The position numbers were made by a program, and so were the translations under genes. A DNA stretch of 64,000 bases, taken from NCBI RefSeq assembly GCF_943193015.1, contig NZ_CALPCM010000005.1:67793-131792 (forward strand). Reading direction: 5' to 3'. Below the pieces are notes generated by a model that saw only the letters and a list, made by a program, of their open reading frames with translations, had not been told where the DNA came from and made no database searches. This DNA comes from Hominisplanchenecus_A murintestinalis. Its GTDB lineage: Bacteria; Bacillota; Clostridia; Lachnospirales; Lachnospiraceae. Below, piece by piece: positions 52,960 through 61,521 of this stretch; the first letter of the stretch is position 1; every line of letters starts with the position of its first letter.

Positions 52960-53100
52960 ATGCAAGAAAAGAAAGAAAAAGAAGAACAGAAAAGCCAGGA
53001 GGCGCGGCAGGAAAAAAAGCTCAGTGAAACCTGGGCGCAGGATGCCTTGGGAGACTTAGAGGACTGGATAGAAGAGCAGGGGATTTACATACGGCAGTGA
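52960..53100 (+). CDS. Small highly charged protein (46 aa)
   Basis: An ORF starting ATG 52960 after a strong AAGGAGG site seven bases upstream. The protein is MQEKKEKEEQKSQEARQEKK, then LSETWAQDALGDLEDWIEEQ and a short hydrophobic end. It is very rich in Glu and Lys; the second half looks like an amphipathic helix. No family recognised. It precedes repeat copy B, and its own promoter is not clear. The good start site and amino acid pattern support a real gene. Confidence 0.6.
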   Translation: MQEKKEKEEQKSQEARQEKKLSETWAQDALGDLEDWIEEQGIYIRQ

Positions 53101-53140
53101 AAGGATGCGGCAAATTGCGGTTTGAAAGTTGATTATAACA

Positions 53141-53277
53141 GTTCAGCCCAGGACTTTGCATTTGCTGCAAAGTCCGTAAGAATGCGTAAATTTAGGCAGA
53201 GAATCCAGCCCTTTGTGATCAGCAAACTTTAAATGGGCTGGATTCCGTAGCAGTAAAGCCGAAGGCTGAACTGTTAC
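53141..53277 (-). repeat. 137-bp intergenic repeat, copy B
   Basis: Reverse complement of 38904-39040, about 92% identical and without gaps. This copy has clean 13-bp terminal inverted repeats, TAACAGTTCAGCC (53136-53148) and GGCTGAACTGTTA (53264-53276). The internal hairpins GAATCCAGCCC / GGGCTGGATTC and GGACTTTGC / GCAAAGTCC are kept. It ends 28 bp before the -35 of the tRNA-Gly promoter. Confidence 0.9.
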
Positions 53278-53305
53278 AGTTGATTCGCGATTTGAAAAAA
53301 AGTAC

Positions 53306-53334
53306 TTGCATTTTGGCAGGGGATGGGGTATAAT
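53306..53334 (+). promoter_or_regulatory. Promoter of tRNA-Gly
   Basis: TTGCAT (53306-53311), a 17-bp spacer and a perfect TATAAT (53329-53334), nine bases before the tRNA. Confidence 0.85.
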
Positions 53335-53343
53335 AGGTGACAT

Positions 53344-53414
53344 GCAGATATAGTTCATCGGTAGAACGCTAGCTTCCCAAGCTGGAGAGACGGGTTCGAT
53401 TCCCGCTATCTGCT
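53344..53414 (+). tRNA. tRNA-Gly (anticodon CCC)
   Basis: A 71-nt cloverleaf. The acceptor GCAGATA (53344-53350) pairs with TATCTGC (53407-53413), and the discriminator is T (53414). D-arm GTTC...GAAC. Anticodon stem CTAGC / GCTGG around loop TTCCCAA with anticodon CCC at 53376-53378. T loop TTCGATT. CCA is not encoded. The T-stem has one A-C mismatch at its base. Confidence 0.93.
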
Positions 53415-53458
53415 TTTTGTTTTTGGTAGTGTTAATTCACGGCATATATCAGATGCGA

Positions 53459-53500
53459 AACCAGTCAGACATTTGTTTGTGTTTGATTGGTTCTTTTTTT
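53459..53500 (+). terminator. Terminator of tRNA-Gly
   Basis: Stem AACCAGTCA / TTGATTGGTT with a 15-base loop and a seven-T run. Confidence 0.8.
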
Positions 53501-53551
53501 ACACACTAGAAAAAGGATATGGGGATAAAAATGCAGAAGGGATGATAAAAA

Positions 53552-54703
53552 ATGAAAATTTTATTTATTGAATGGAGCAGTTGTGGGAAGAAAGATTTGG
53601 TGGAGGCTTTTATTAAAGAAGGGCATGAACTGATTTATCCTCCGTTTTCGATTGAAGGAAAGACATATCAGGAGCTTCCTGAGATTGAACGCCAGTTTTC
53701 TTCCGTCGTGCGGGAGGAAGCGCCGGATCTGGTTTATACGACGAATTATTATCCGGCAATTTCCAATCTGTGCTGTAAGGAAAATGTTCGGTATATTTCC
53801 TGGCTGTATGACAGCCCGTACCGCAGGCTTTTTTCAGAAAGTGTCCTTAATCCGTGCAACATCATCTATGTATTTGATAAGCAGCTGTATCTTGAGTGTC
53901 ATAATGCCGGTATTTCTACGGTACGTTATATGCCGCTGGCTGCGAATACGGAACGATTGGACGCTATTCAAACAGACGGGTATACATATGATGTCTCTTT
54001 TGTGGGTTCTTTATATTTGGAGAATGGCAGTGCATTTGTGCAGGTGCTGAATTCTGTTTCTGATTATACAAAAGGATACCTGAACGCACTTGTGGCTGCC
54101 CAGCTGAAAATACAGGGGTACAATTTTATTGAGGAAGTCCTGGGACCGGTGATAGGGGATATGGCAAGGGCATACCCAATGACGCGGGAGCCGGGGGGGA
54201 TAGAATCACAGGAATATTTTTATGCGCAATATGTGGTTAATGAGTGGATTACTGCAGTAGACCGTATTGATTTGCTGGAGACGGTTGCCCGAGAGTGTGC
54301 AGGGGTGGATCTTTTTACACAGCATAAAGACTTTTCGGCGTCGAATGTGCGCAATCACGGGACTGTTGATTATTATGAGGAGATGCCGAAGGTCTTCAAA
54401 CAGAGCCGGATTAACCTGAATATTACCCGGCGTGGAATTCAAAGCGGGATTCCGCTGCGCGCAGTAGATATTATGGGAAGCGGAGGATTTCTGGTTAGCA
54501 ATTTTCAGTCTGATTTTTTGGACTATTTTATTCCAGGGGAGGATTTTGTATATTATGAGAGTAAAGAGGATTTACAGCAGAAAATAGATTATTATTTGAA
54601 CCATGAAGAAGAACGCAGGGCAATTGCCAAACGTGGACATGACAAAATTGCAGCGGGGCATACCTACAGGCATCGGATAAGGGAAATGCTGAGTGCACTC
54701 TGA
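53552..54703 (+). CDS. CgeB-like glycosyltransferase (DUF3880 plus Glyco_trans_1_2)
   Basis: A 383-aa two-domain protein like CgeB of Bacillus spores and related glycan glycosyltransferases. The N-terminal DUF3880-like domain has NVRYISWLYDSP and IIYVFDKQLY. The C-terminal domain has the stretch RINLNITRRGIQSGIPLRA, VDIMGSGGFLVSNFQSDF and DFVYYESKEDLQQKIDYY, as in sugar-nucleotide transferases. The substrate is unknown; a surface or spore glycan is likely. No clear promoter beyond the tRNA region. A bidirectional terminator follows. Confidence 0.82.
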   Translation: MKILFIEWSSCGKKDLVEAFIKEGHELIYPPFSIEGKTYQELPEIERQFSSVVREEAPDLVYTTNYYPAISNLCCKENVRYISWLYDSPYRRLFSESVLNPCNIIYVFDKQLYLECHNAGISTVRYMPLAANTERLDAIQTDGYTYDVSFVGSLYLENGSAFVQVLNSVSDYTKGYLNALVAAQLKIQGYNFIEEVLGPVIGDMARAYPMTREPGGIESQEYFYAQYVVNEWITAVDRIDLLETVARECAGVDLFTQHKDFSASNVRNHGTVDYYEEMPKVFKQSRINLNITRRGIQSGIPLRAVDIMGSGGFLVSNFQSDFLDYFIPGEDFVYYESKEDLQQKIDYYLNHEEERRAIAKRGHDKIAAGHTYRHRIREMLSAL

Positions 54704-54732
54704 TGGCAAGTGTTTTTTGCTGCAGACTATCT

Positions 54733-54779
54733 AAAAATGAGCCGTGGCTTTTTGTATTTAAAAGCTGCGGCTCATTTTG
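54733..54779 (+). terminator. Bidirectional terminator between the glycosyltransferase and the aminotransferase genes
   Basis: Long stem AAAATGAGCCGTGGCTTTT / AAAAGCTGCGGCTCATTTT with one mismatch, a seven-base loop, and A/T runs suited to both directions. Confidence 0.92.
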
Positions 54780-54781
54780 GG

Positions 54782-56068
54782 TTATTTATTTTCTAAAATT
54801 TTATCAATGCTGACCAGCTTTACACTAAGGACAAAAATATCGGTTGCGATCGCCAGCTCTTCCGGTGTAGGGTAGGAAGGCGCGATACGGATATTGCTGT
54901 CCTGGGGGTCTTTTCCGTAGGGGAATGTGGCTCCTGCTCCTGTCATAACCAGCCCGGCTTCCTTTGCTTTTGCTACGATAGCTTTTGCACATCCTGGAAG
55001 GGCGTCGAAGGAAATGAAGTAACCGCCTCTTGGTTCAATCCAGTTTCCGATTTCCAGGCCGCCCAGCTCATGTTTCAGGCAGTTCAGTACGGTTTCAAAT
55101 TTCGGGCGCAGGATTTCTGCATGTTTCCTCATATGCTGTACCATTCCGTGGATATCTTTGAAAAAGCGTACATGGCGGAGCTGATTCAGTTTATCATGGC
55201 CGATGGTCTGCATTGCCATTTGTTTTTTTATATATTCCAGGTTTGCTTTTGATGTTCCGATGGCTGCTACGCCTGAGCCTGGGAAACTTACTTTTGAAGT
55301 AGAGCAGAATTTGTATACCATGTCGGGATGGCCTTCTTTTTTGCATTCCATCAGGATTTCAACCAGATTGTCCTGCTTGTCATCGTACAGATGGTGGATT
55401 CCGTAGGCGTTGTCCCAGTAGATGCGGAAATCTTCAGCTGCGGGATTCAGCCTTGCAAATCTGCGTACAGTTTCATCAGAGTATGTGGAACCCTGGGGAT
55501 TCGAATATTTCGGCACGCACCAGATACCTTTTACTGCCGGGTCGTTGTTTACATATTTTTCGACCAGATCCATATCCGGGCCGTCCGGTGTCATCGGGAT
55601 ATTTATCATTTCGATTCCGAAATGCTCTGTAATCGTGAAATGCCTGTCATATCCGGGAACCGGACAGAGGAACTTCACTTTCTCTAATTTACACCAGGGA
55701 GTGCTGCCCATAACGCCGTGGGTCATGGAACGTGACACCGTATCATACATGATGTTCAGGCTGGAGTTTCCGTAAATAATGATATTGTCAGGGGAAACTT
55801 CTGTCATATCGGCAAGCAGTTCTTTTGCTTCCCGGATGCCGTCCAGCACACCGTAGTTCCGGCAGTCCACGCCTTCTGAGCACTTTAAATCTGTCTCGCT
55901 GTTCAGTACGTCCATCATTCCCATAGCCAAATCCAGCTGTGCGGCGGAAGGTTTTCCTCTGGACATATCCAGCTTCAGCCCTTTGGCTTTGACTTCTTTA
56001 AATTTTTCCTCCAGTACTGATTTTTCCTGAAGTAGTTCTTCCCTGCTCCTGTCCTTATACGCTGTCAT
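54782..56068 (-). CDS. Aspartate aminotransferase, type Ic (PLP enzyme)
   Basis: A 428-aa fold type I PLP aminotransferase of the class Ic group (like the actinobacterial AspT family). Key pieces: MSRGKPSAAQLDL at the start, IYGNSSLNIMYDTVSRS, WCVPKYSNPQG, the WDNAYGIHHL strand, and the PLP lysine in CSTSKVSFPGSG. The ending NIRIAPSYPTPEEL has the conserved Arg. I chose ATG 56068 since GAGGAGGA lies five bases upstream; the in-frame start at 56143 lies in the leader. Leader and promoter are on the minus strand (56143-56171). Confidence 0.88.
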   Translation of the reverse strand: MTAYKDRSREELLQEKSVLEEKFKEVKAKGLKLDMSRGKPSAAQLDLAMGMMDVLNSETDLKCSEGVDCRNYGVLDGIREAKELLADMTEVSPDNIIIYGNSSLNIMYDTVSRSMTHGVMGSTPWCKLEKVKFLCPVPGYDRHFTITEHFGIEMINIPMTPDGPDMDLVEKYVNNDPAVKGIWCVPKYSNPQGSTYSDETVRRFARLNPAAEDFRIYWDNAYGIHHLYDDKQDNLVEILMECKKEGHPDMVYKFCSTSKVSFPGSGVAAIGTSKANLEYIKKQMAMQTIGHDKLNQLRHVRFFKDIHGMVQHMRKHAEILRPKFETVLNCLKHELGGLEIGNWIEPRGGYFISFDALPGCAKAIVAKAKEAGLVMTGAGATFPYGKDPQDSNIRIAPSYPTPEELAIATDIFVLSVKLVSIDKILENK

Positions 56069-56100
56069 AATCGTCCTCCTCTTGAAATGTCTTTCTTGGA

Positions 56101-56127
56101 AATACACCTGTTTGTACAGGGTGTATT
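56101..56127 (-). promoter_or_regulatory. 5' leader hairpin of the type Ic aminotransferase gene
   Basis: Stem AATACACC(C)TGT / ACAGGTGTATT right after the predicted transcription start (about 56136). On the plus strand it looks like a terminator with a seven-T run, but no plus-strand gene lies upstream. It probably protects the 5' end of the minus-strand mRNA. Confidence 0.55.
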
Positions 56128-56142
56128 TTTTTGCCCTTTGCA

Positions 56143-56171
56143 ATTTTATTACGCCCGGGGCGATTCGTCAA
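56143..56171 (-). promoter_or_regulatory. Promoter of the type Ic aminotransferase gene
   Basis: On the minus strand: TTGACG (56166-56171), a 17-bp spacer, TAAAAT (56143-56148). It gives a leader of about 70 nt that starts with the hairpin above. Confidence 0.8.
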
Positions 56172-56251
56172 GTGTTTCTTAAGAGTTTTTCGACGGCTTC
56201 CTGCCGGGGGTTTGCATTTAGTCATAAAAGAAAGAATTAAGAAACGCATAA

Positions 56252-56280
56252 TTGAAATTTCCCGAAAAGGAGGCTATACT
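56252..56280 (+). promoter_or_regulatory. Promoter of the fusion gene
   Basis: TTGAAA (56252-56257), a 17-bp spacer, TATACT (56275-56280), 48 bp before the ATG at 56329. Confidence 0.82.
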
Positions 56281-56328
56281 AGAGCAGACGTAGTTTTGCA
56301 GAACGTGATTTGAGGAGAATGGATACAT

Positions 56329-59300
56329 ATGGAAAAATTTTTAAGGCAGATATTTGGGAATGAAGGGATTCGTTATATATTTTTCGGCGCATGTACTACG
56401 CTGGTGAATGTAGGAGCGTATGCGGCGCAGAGATATCTTTTTGGGGTTGATGTAACGGCAGCCAATATGATTTCTATTGCATTGGCGATTTTGTTTGCCT
56501 ATGTGGTAAATAAACAGTATGTGTTCAAAAGCAGGACAGCTTCTGTAAAAGAGCTTCTGGCTGAAGCGGCACAGTTTATCGGCATGCGCCTTGGCACAAT
56601 GTTCCTGGAAGTGTTTGGCGTAGTGTTTTTAAGCAGTGTTTTCGGCATCGACGACATGGTTTCCAAGCTGGCGGTGCAGGCGGTAGTTTTGGCGCTTAAT
56701 TACCTGTTTAGTAAGCTGTTTGTGTTTAATAAGGAAAAGAAGGAATTGCCGGAGTTGGAAAAGAAAGTGCAAAGGATACGGAGAAAATGCTGCTTTTGGG
56801 GTTTTACGATCCCGGCTGTCGTTGTGACGGCGGCGTTTATAGGGAACGGTGTGTTTCCGTTTGGGGACAGAGGCGTGCTGATTATTGACTCCCTGCACCA
56901 GTATCTGCCGTTTTTTACGGAATTTCATGAAAAGCTGGTGAATTCAGAATCCCTGCTGTATTCTTTTGGCGGCGGGCTGGGCTATAATTTCTGGGCGACG
57001 ATTGCGTATTATCTGGCAAGCCCGATGAATTTTCTGGTGAGCCTGTTCCCAAAGGAACATATGATGGATGTGATGGCGCTTTTTATTGTGTTGAAAATCG
57101 GTTTGTGCGGTTTGACCATGACCTGGTATTTTACAGAGCATGACAGAGGAAGGAGCTATTACCCGATTGCGTTCGGTACGATGTTTGGGCTGAGCAGCTT
57201 TATCATCGGTTACTATTTTAATCTAATGTGGCTGGAGAGTATCGCGATGCTTCCGCTTGTAATGCGGGGGATTGAACGGATTGTTAAGGATGAAAAGAAA
57301 AAATCTCTTTACTGTCTGGCGTTGTTTTATGCTCTGTACTGTAATTATTATATCGGCTTTATGCTGTGTCTTTTTTCCTGCCTGTATTTTCTGGTACAGT
57401 GGGTTTCTGCCCGGAAAGTGGAAGGGAAGAGAGTCCTGGATTCCTGCCTGACATTTGGATGGTATTCACTTCTTGCCGGGGGAATGGCGGCGATTATTTT
57501 GCTGCCTGCATTTGTGGGGCTGGGAACTACGGAGTCGGCGCAGAACAGTTTTCCGTCTCCGTTGAAATTTTATGTGGAAAATCTTTCCCAGCTTACCAGC
57601 CATTTTGCATTTGTGGAGCCAATTAATATTGCGGATGACCAGATTGGAGTCAATGCATTTTGCGGCACGGTGACGATGATTCTGGGATGTCTGTATGCTC
57701 TGGATAAGAGACGGAGCATACGGGAGAGGGCTTCGAAACTGCTGCTGATAGGTTTTTTGTATGCGAGCTTTGACATTAATGTGCTGAATTTTATCTGGCA
57801 TGGCTTTCATGTGCAGAATGGACTTCCGAACCGCTTTGCATTTATTTATATTGCTATGCTGCTTTCCGTGGGGTTTGATGTGATGACAGACTTGCGGAGG
57901 CTCTCGTGGGAGCGGGTAGCAGTTGCGTGTGTGCCGCCTATGGGATTTGCAGTGTATTCAGCGTGGACAGGTCTGGGAGAACGGGAACCTTATGTCTATA
58001 CGGCAGTTATCGTGCTTCTGGCAGTTTACAGCGTTCTGCTGTTGCTGTACCGCAGCGGGAAGAAGATGGGGGAATATACATTCCGATGTGCGTTTATGTC
58101 CCTGGTGCTGGCAGAGATGACGGCTACAGGCGCGGTGGGCGTGTGTATGAACGGCACGGTGGGCAGAAGCACTTATGTAGATGAACAGAAAGCCTACGAA
58201 AAAATGATTGCCAGGCGGCAGGATAACAGTTTTTACAGGAGCGATATCGACAGCAGCCGGATGAGGAATGAAAATATGTTTATGGGTGGAAATGGCGTGG
58301 TATTGTTTTCTTCTACCATGCCGGCAGCTACGGTAGATATCTGTAAAAGCCTGGGGATTGAGGCGAGGACGAATAAGAATGGGTATAATGGGTTCACAAA
58401 GCTGGCGAACGATATTTTTGGCGTAAAATATATTGTGTCGCAAACAGACACGACGTCTCTTTACCAGATGGAAAAAGTAGATTATGAGGAACCGCTGGCT
58501 ATGTATCAGAATACGGGGGCGCTTTCTCTGGGATTTATGGTAAATTCGGAAATTAAAGAATGGGATATCGAAGAAGATGGTACGCCGCTTGATGTTCAGA
58601 ACCGTTTTATAGAGCTGGCAACAGGCAGCCATGGTATATTTTTTGAAAATCAGGAAATTGCGATGTATGACGGAGAAACCTATGAGATCCTTCTTCCGGC
58701 CGGAAAGCAGGCGTATCTTTATTTACCTGAGTCAGTGGAAGAGGTAGAACTTACCACTCCGCAATATTCCAAGAGTTATGACAGATTTACCGACCATCTG
58801 TATGATTTAGGGTGTTTTGCGGAAGATAATACCGCGACGGTTACTGTAACTATGAAAGAAGGTCAAACCGAAGCGGAAGCAAGCGTATACGTATGCGATG
58901 ACGCGGCATATAAAGAGATGCATGCGCTTCTGGCAGATGAGCAGATGGAGACGGACGTGGCAGAGGACGGAAAAATCAGAGGGCGTGTAACGGCAAAGGA
59001 GGCCGGAACCCTGCTGCTTTCAATTCCCTATGATGAAGGATGGAGCATCAAGGCAGATGGGCAGGAGATAACTGCGTACCGGGTAGGCCAGGCGCTTACA
59101 GGAATTGATTTAGAATCCGGGGAGCATGAGATTTCTATGGATTATACTCCGCCGGGATTGTGGATGGGAACGGCAGTGAGCCTGGTGTGTATCGCATTGT
59201 ACCTCGTAACGGCGGCAGAGGCGCAGAGGCGCGATGCCCGGATTGAGCAGCGGGAAGCAGAAGAGGCTGTAAGGCGTGAAGAAGAGAGAAGAAGGAGACT

Positions 59301-60534
59301 CGAAGAGGAAAAAGAGAGAAATAGATTTTCAAGGAAATCACAGATGTTCCAGGCAGGAATTTTTGCCGTATTAAATGAAAAGAAGGAAGAGTTGGAGCAG
59401 CAGGGCAGGAAAATTTATAACCTGTCGGTGGGAACACCCGACTTTAAGCCCGCGCCCCATGTGATGGCAGCGGTTGCTGAGGCCGCAAAGAAGCCGGAAA
59501 ATTACAGGTATGCATTGACAGACAGACCATTTCTGCTGGAGGCGGTACAGGATTTTTACAGGAATCGTTTTGGTGTGGAATTGATGCCGGAGGAAATCAT
59601 GACTATCAATGGCTCACAGGAGGGCATGGCGCATATTACCTGGGCATTGTGCAATCCTGGTGACGTAGTCTTAGTACCGAATCCCGGATACCCGATTTTC
59701 AGCATCGGTCCGGCGCTTTGCGATGCAAAGGTGGTGGAATATCCACTGTATCCTGAGAACGGCTTCCTGCCGAAGTTTGCCGATATTCCGGCAGAGATGG
59801 CAAGACGTGCGAAGTTTATGTTGGTGTCCTATCCTCTGAACCCCGTATGTGCGGTGGCAGATGATGGATTTTATGAGGAATTGATTGCCTTTGCCCGGAA
59901 ATATCAAATCATCATTATCCATGATAATGCATATTCTGATATTATCTACGGAGAGAGAATCGGAAAATCTTTTCTTGCATATGAAGGGGCGAAAGAAGTG
60001 GGCGTAGAACTATATTCCCTCTCCAAATCTTATAATTTGACGGGAGCCAGAATTTCTTTTGTGCTGGGCAACCGGGAGATTGTAGATACATTCCGTGCGG
60101 TGCGTACACAGATTGATTATGGAATGTTCTTGCCTCTGCAGTATGGGGCAGCGGCAGCGCTGAGCGGATCAAGGGAAAGCGTAGAAGCGCAGCGAAGAGA
60201 GTACGAGGCGAGGATGGAAGCGCTGTGCGGCGGTCTGCGTGAAATCGGATGGGATGTTCCGGACAGCCAGGGTACAATGTTTGTGTGGGTTCCGCTTCCA
60301 AAAGGATATGAAGACTCAAATGCATTCTGTATGGAATTGATGGAGAGAGCAGGTGTGATTTGCGTGCCGGGCAGCAGCTTTGGTTCGCTGGGAGAAGGGT
60401 TTGTACGTTTTGCGCTGGTAGAGCCGGTTCATGTGATGAAGGAGATTGTGGAAGCTGTCAGGGAGAGCGGTATACTTGTGGCAAATGAGAGGGGAAACAT
60501 TCCGAAAAAAGACACGGAGAATAATATTTTATAA
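56329..60534 (+). CDS. Three-part fusion: GtrA-like, YfhO-like membrane glycosyltransferase, and class I/II aminotransferase
   Basis: One 1401-codon frame with no stop. Residues 1-135 form a GtrA-like four-helix domain (IFFGACTTLVNVGAYAAQRY, AYVVNKQYVFKS). Residues about 150-975 are YfhO/GT-C-like, many helices plus an outer beta domain. A charged coiled coil follows (REEERRRRLEEEKERN). Residues 1006-1390 form a PLP aminotransferase near the LL-diaminopimelate type, with Lys1233 in SLSKSYNLTGAR. An AAGGA eight bases before the ATG at 59344 could give a separate aminotransferase as well. GtrA and YfhO proteins move or add sugars on lipid carriers. The link to an aminotransferase is novel to me. 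murB follows after 16 bp. Confidence 0.8.
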   Translation: MEKFLRQIFGNEGIRYIFFGACTTLVNVGAYAAQRYLFGVDVTAANMISIALAILFAYVVNKQYVFKSRTASVKELLAEAAQFIGMRLGTMFLEVFGVVFLSSVFGIDDMVSKLAVQAVVLALNYLFSKLFVFNKEKKELPELEKKVQRIRRKCCFWGFTIPAVVVTAAFIGNGVFPFGDRGVLIIDSLHQYLPFFTEFHEKLVNSESLLYSFGGGLGYNFWATIAYYLASPMNFLVSLFPKEHMMDVMALFIVLKIGLCGLTMTWYFTEHDRGRSYYPIAFGTMFGLSSFIIGYYFNLMWLESIAMLPLVMRGIERIVKDEKKKSLYCLALFYALYCNYYIGFMLCLFSCLYFLVQWVSARKVEGKRVLDSCLTFGWYSLLAGGMAAIILLPAFVGLGTTESAQNSFPSPLKFYVENLSQLTSHFAFVEPINIADDQIGVNAFCGTVTMILGCLYALDKRRSIRERASKLLLIGFLYASFDINVLNFIWHGFHVQNGLPNRFAFIYIAMLLSVGFDVMTDLRRLSWERVAVACVPPMGFAVYSAWTGLGEREPYVYTAVIVLLAVYSVLLLLYRSGKKMGEYTFRCAFMSLVLAEMTATGAVGVCMNGTVGRSTYVDEQKAYEKMIARRQDNSFYRSDIDSSRMRNENMFMGGNGVVLFSSTMPAATVDICKSLGIEARTNKNGYNGFTKLANDIFGVKYIVSQTDTTSLYQMEKVDYEEPLAMYQNTGALSLGFMVNSEIKEWDIEEDGTPLDVQNRFIELATGSHGIFFENQEIAMYDGETYEILLPAGKQAYLYLPESVEEVELTTPQYSKSYDRFTDHLYDLGCFAEDNTATVTVTMKEGQTEAEASVYVCDDAAYKEMHALLADEQMETDVAEDGKIRGRVTAKEAGTLLLSIPYDEGWSIKADGQEITAYRVGQALTGIDLESGEHEISMDYTPPGLWMGTAVSLVCIALYLVTAAEAQRRDARIEQREAEEAVRREEERRRRLEEEKERNRFSRKSQMFQAGIFAVLNEKKEELEQQGRKIYNLSVGTPDFKPAPHVMAAVAEAAKKPENYRYALTDRPFLLEAVQDFYRNRFGVELMPEEIMTINGSQEGMAHITWALCNPGDVVLVPNPGYPIFSIGPALCDAKVVEYPLYPENGFLPKFADIPAEMARRAKFMLVSYPLNPVCAVADDGFYEELIAFARKYQIIIIHDNAYSDIIYGERIGKSFLAYEGAKEVGVELYSLSKSYNLTGARISFVLGNREIVDTFRAVRTQIDYGMFLPLQYGAAAALSGSRESVEAQRREYEARMEALCGGLREIGWDVPDSQGTMFVWVPLPKGYEDSNAFCMELMERAGVICVPGSSFGSLGEGFVRFALVEPVHVMKEIVEAVRESGILVANERGNIPKKDTENNIL

Positions 60535-60550
60535 AGGGCAGGTAAAGAGA

Positions 60551-61462
60551 GTGGAAAAAGGATTTTTGGATAAGGTTTGCAGCATTGTAGGAAATGATAA
60601 TGTATCTGTAGATGAACCGATGAAGAAACACACGACTTTTCGGATTGGGGGTCCCGCGGACTACTATGTAACGCCGCATAGCGGGGAAGAGGCTGCACAG
60701 GTGATAAAGGCGTGCCGTGAGTGGAAGCTTCCGTTTTATATTTTGGGAAACGGAAGCAATCTTCTGGTAAGTGATAAGGGATTTCGAGGCGTTATCATAC
60801 AGATGTTTAAAAATTATAGTGAGGTTTCTGTGGATGGCGTCTGCGTGACAGCCAGAGCAGGCGCTCTGTTATCTAAAATAGCTAAGACAGCATTAGAAAA
60901 TAATCTCACAGGGTTAGAATTTGCAGCCGGAATTCCGGGAACCCTTGGAGGGGCAGTGGTGATGAATGCCGGAGCGTATGGCGGCGAAATGAAAGATGTA
61001 CTGGAGGAAGTGGGAGTGCTTTCAGGGGAAGGAGAAATCCTGAGGCTGAAAAGAGAGGAGCTGGATCTGGGCTACCGCACCAGTGTCATTGCGCGGAAAG
61101 GATATATCGTACTGGAAGCGAAAATGCGGCTTCAGGAAGGAAAACGGGAAGCGATTGCATCCCGTATGGAAGAATTAAAAGAGAAACGCGTAAGTAAACA
61201 GCCGTTGGAGCTTCCGAGTGCCGGGAGTACTTTTAAACGTCCGGAAGGGAACTTTGCCGGAAAATTAATCATGGAGGCGGGGCTTCGGGGGTTTTCCGTA
61301 GGAGATGCCCAGGTATCTGAGAAGCACTGTGGATTTGTGGTGAATAAAGGCGGGGCGACAGCCCTACAGGTGAGGGAGCTGATGCAGGAAGTCATAAGGC
61401 GGGTAGAGGAGACTTCAGGGGTTACTCTGGAGCCGGAAGTAAAGATGTTGGGGGAATGGTAA
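60551..61462 (+). CDS. murB: UDP-N-acetylenolpyruvoylglucosamine reductase
   Basis: A 303-aa FAD enzyme for the second step of peptidoglycan precursor synthesis. FAD-binding KKHTTFRIGGPAD and GNGSNLLVSDKGFRG, the Ser/Tyr active region LGYRTSVIARKG, and the C-terminal AGSTFKRPEGNFAGKLI. I chose GTG 60551 as the start since it sits after the fusion stop and gives the usual length; the in-frame ATG at 60446 overlaps that gene. The ribosome binding site is weak (AGG, eight bases away). Confidence 0.93.
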   Translation: MEKGFLDKVCSIVGNDNVSVDEPMKKHTTFRIGGPADYYVTPHSGEEAAQVIKACREWKLPFYILGNGSNLLVSDKGFRGVIIQMFKNYSEVSVDGVCVTARAGALLSKIAKTALENNLTGLEFAAGIPGTLGGAVVMNAGAYGGEMKDVLEEVGVLSGEGEILRLKREELDLGYRTSVIARKGYIVLEAKMRLQEGKREAIASRMEELKEKRVSKQPLELPSAGSTFKRPEGNFAGKLIMEAGLRGFSVGDAQVSEKHCGFVVNKGGATALQVRELMQEVIRRVEETSGVTLEPEVKMLGEW

Positions 61463-61521
61463 CGGTTCAAATTCGGAACTGTGGCTGTTGTCCCGCGGCG
61501 CGGGAGATAGGAGTTTGACTT

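Noticed and set aside
53143..53358. 71-aa minus-strand ORF over the 137-bp repeat
   Set aside because: It is the reading of the repeat itself and the tRNA promoter; copy A has no matching intact frame.
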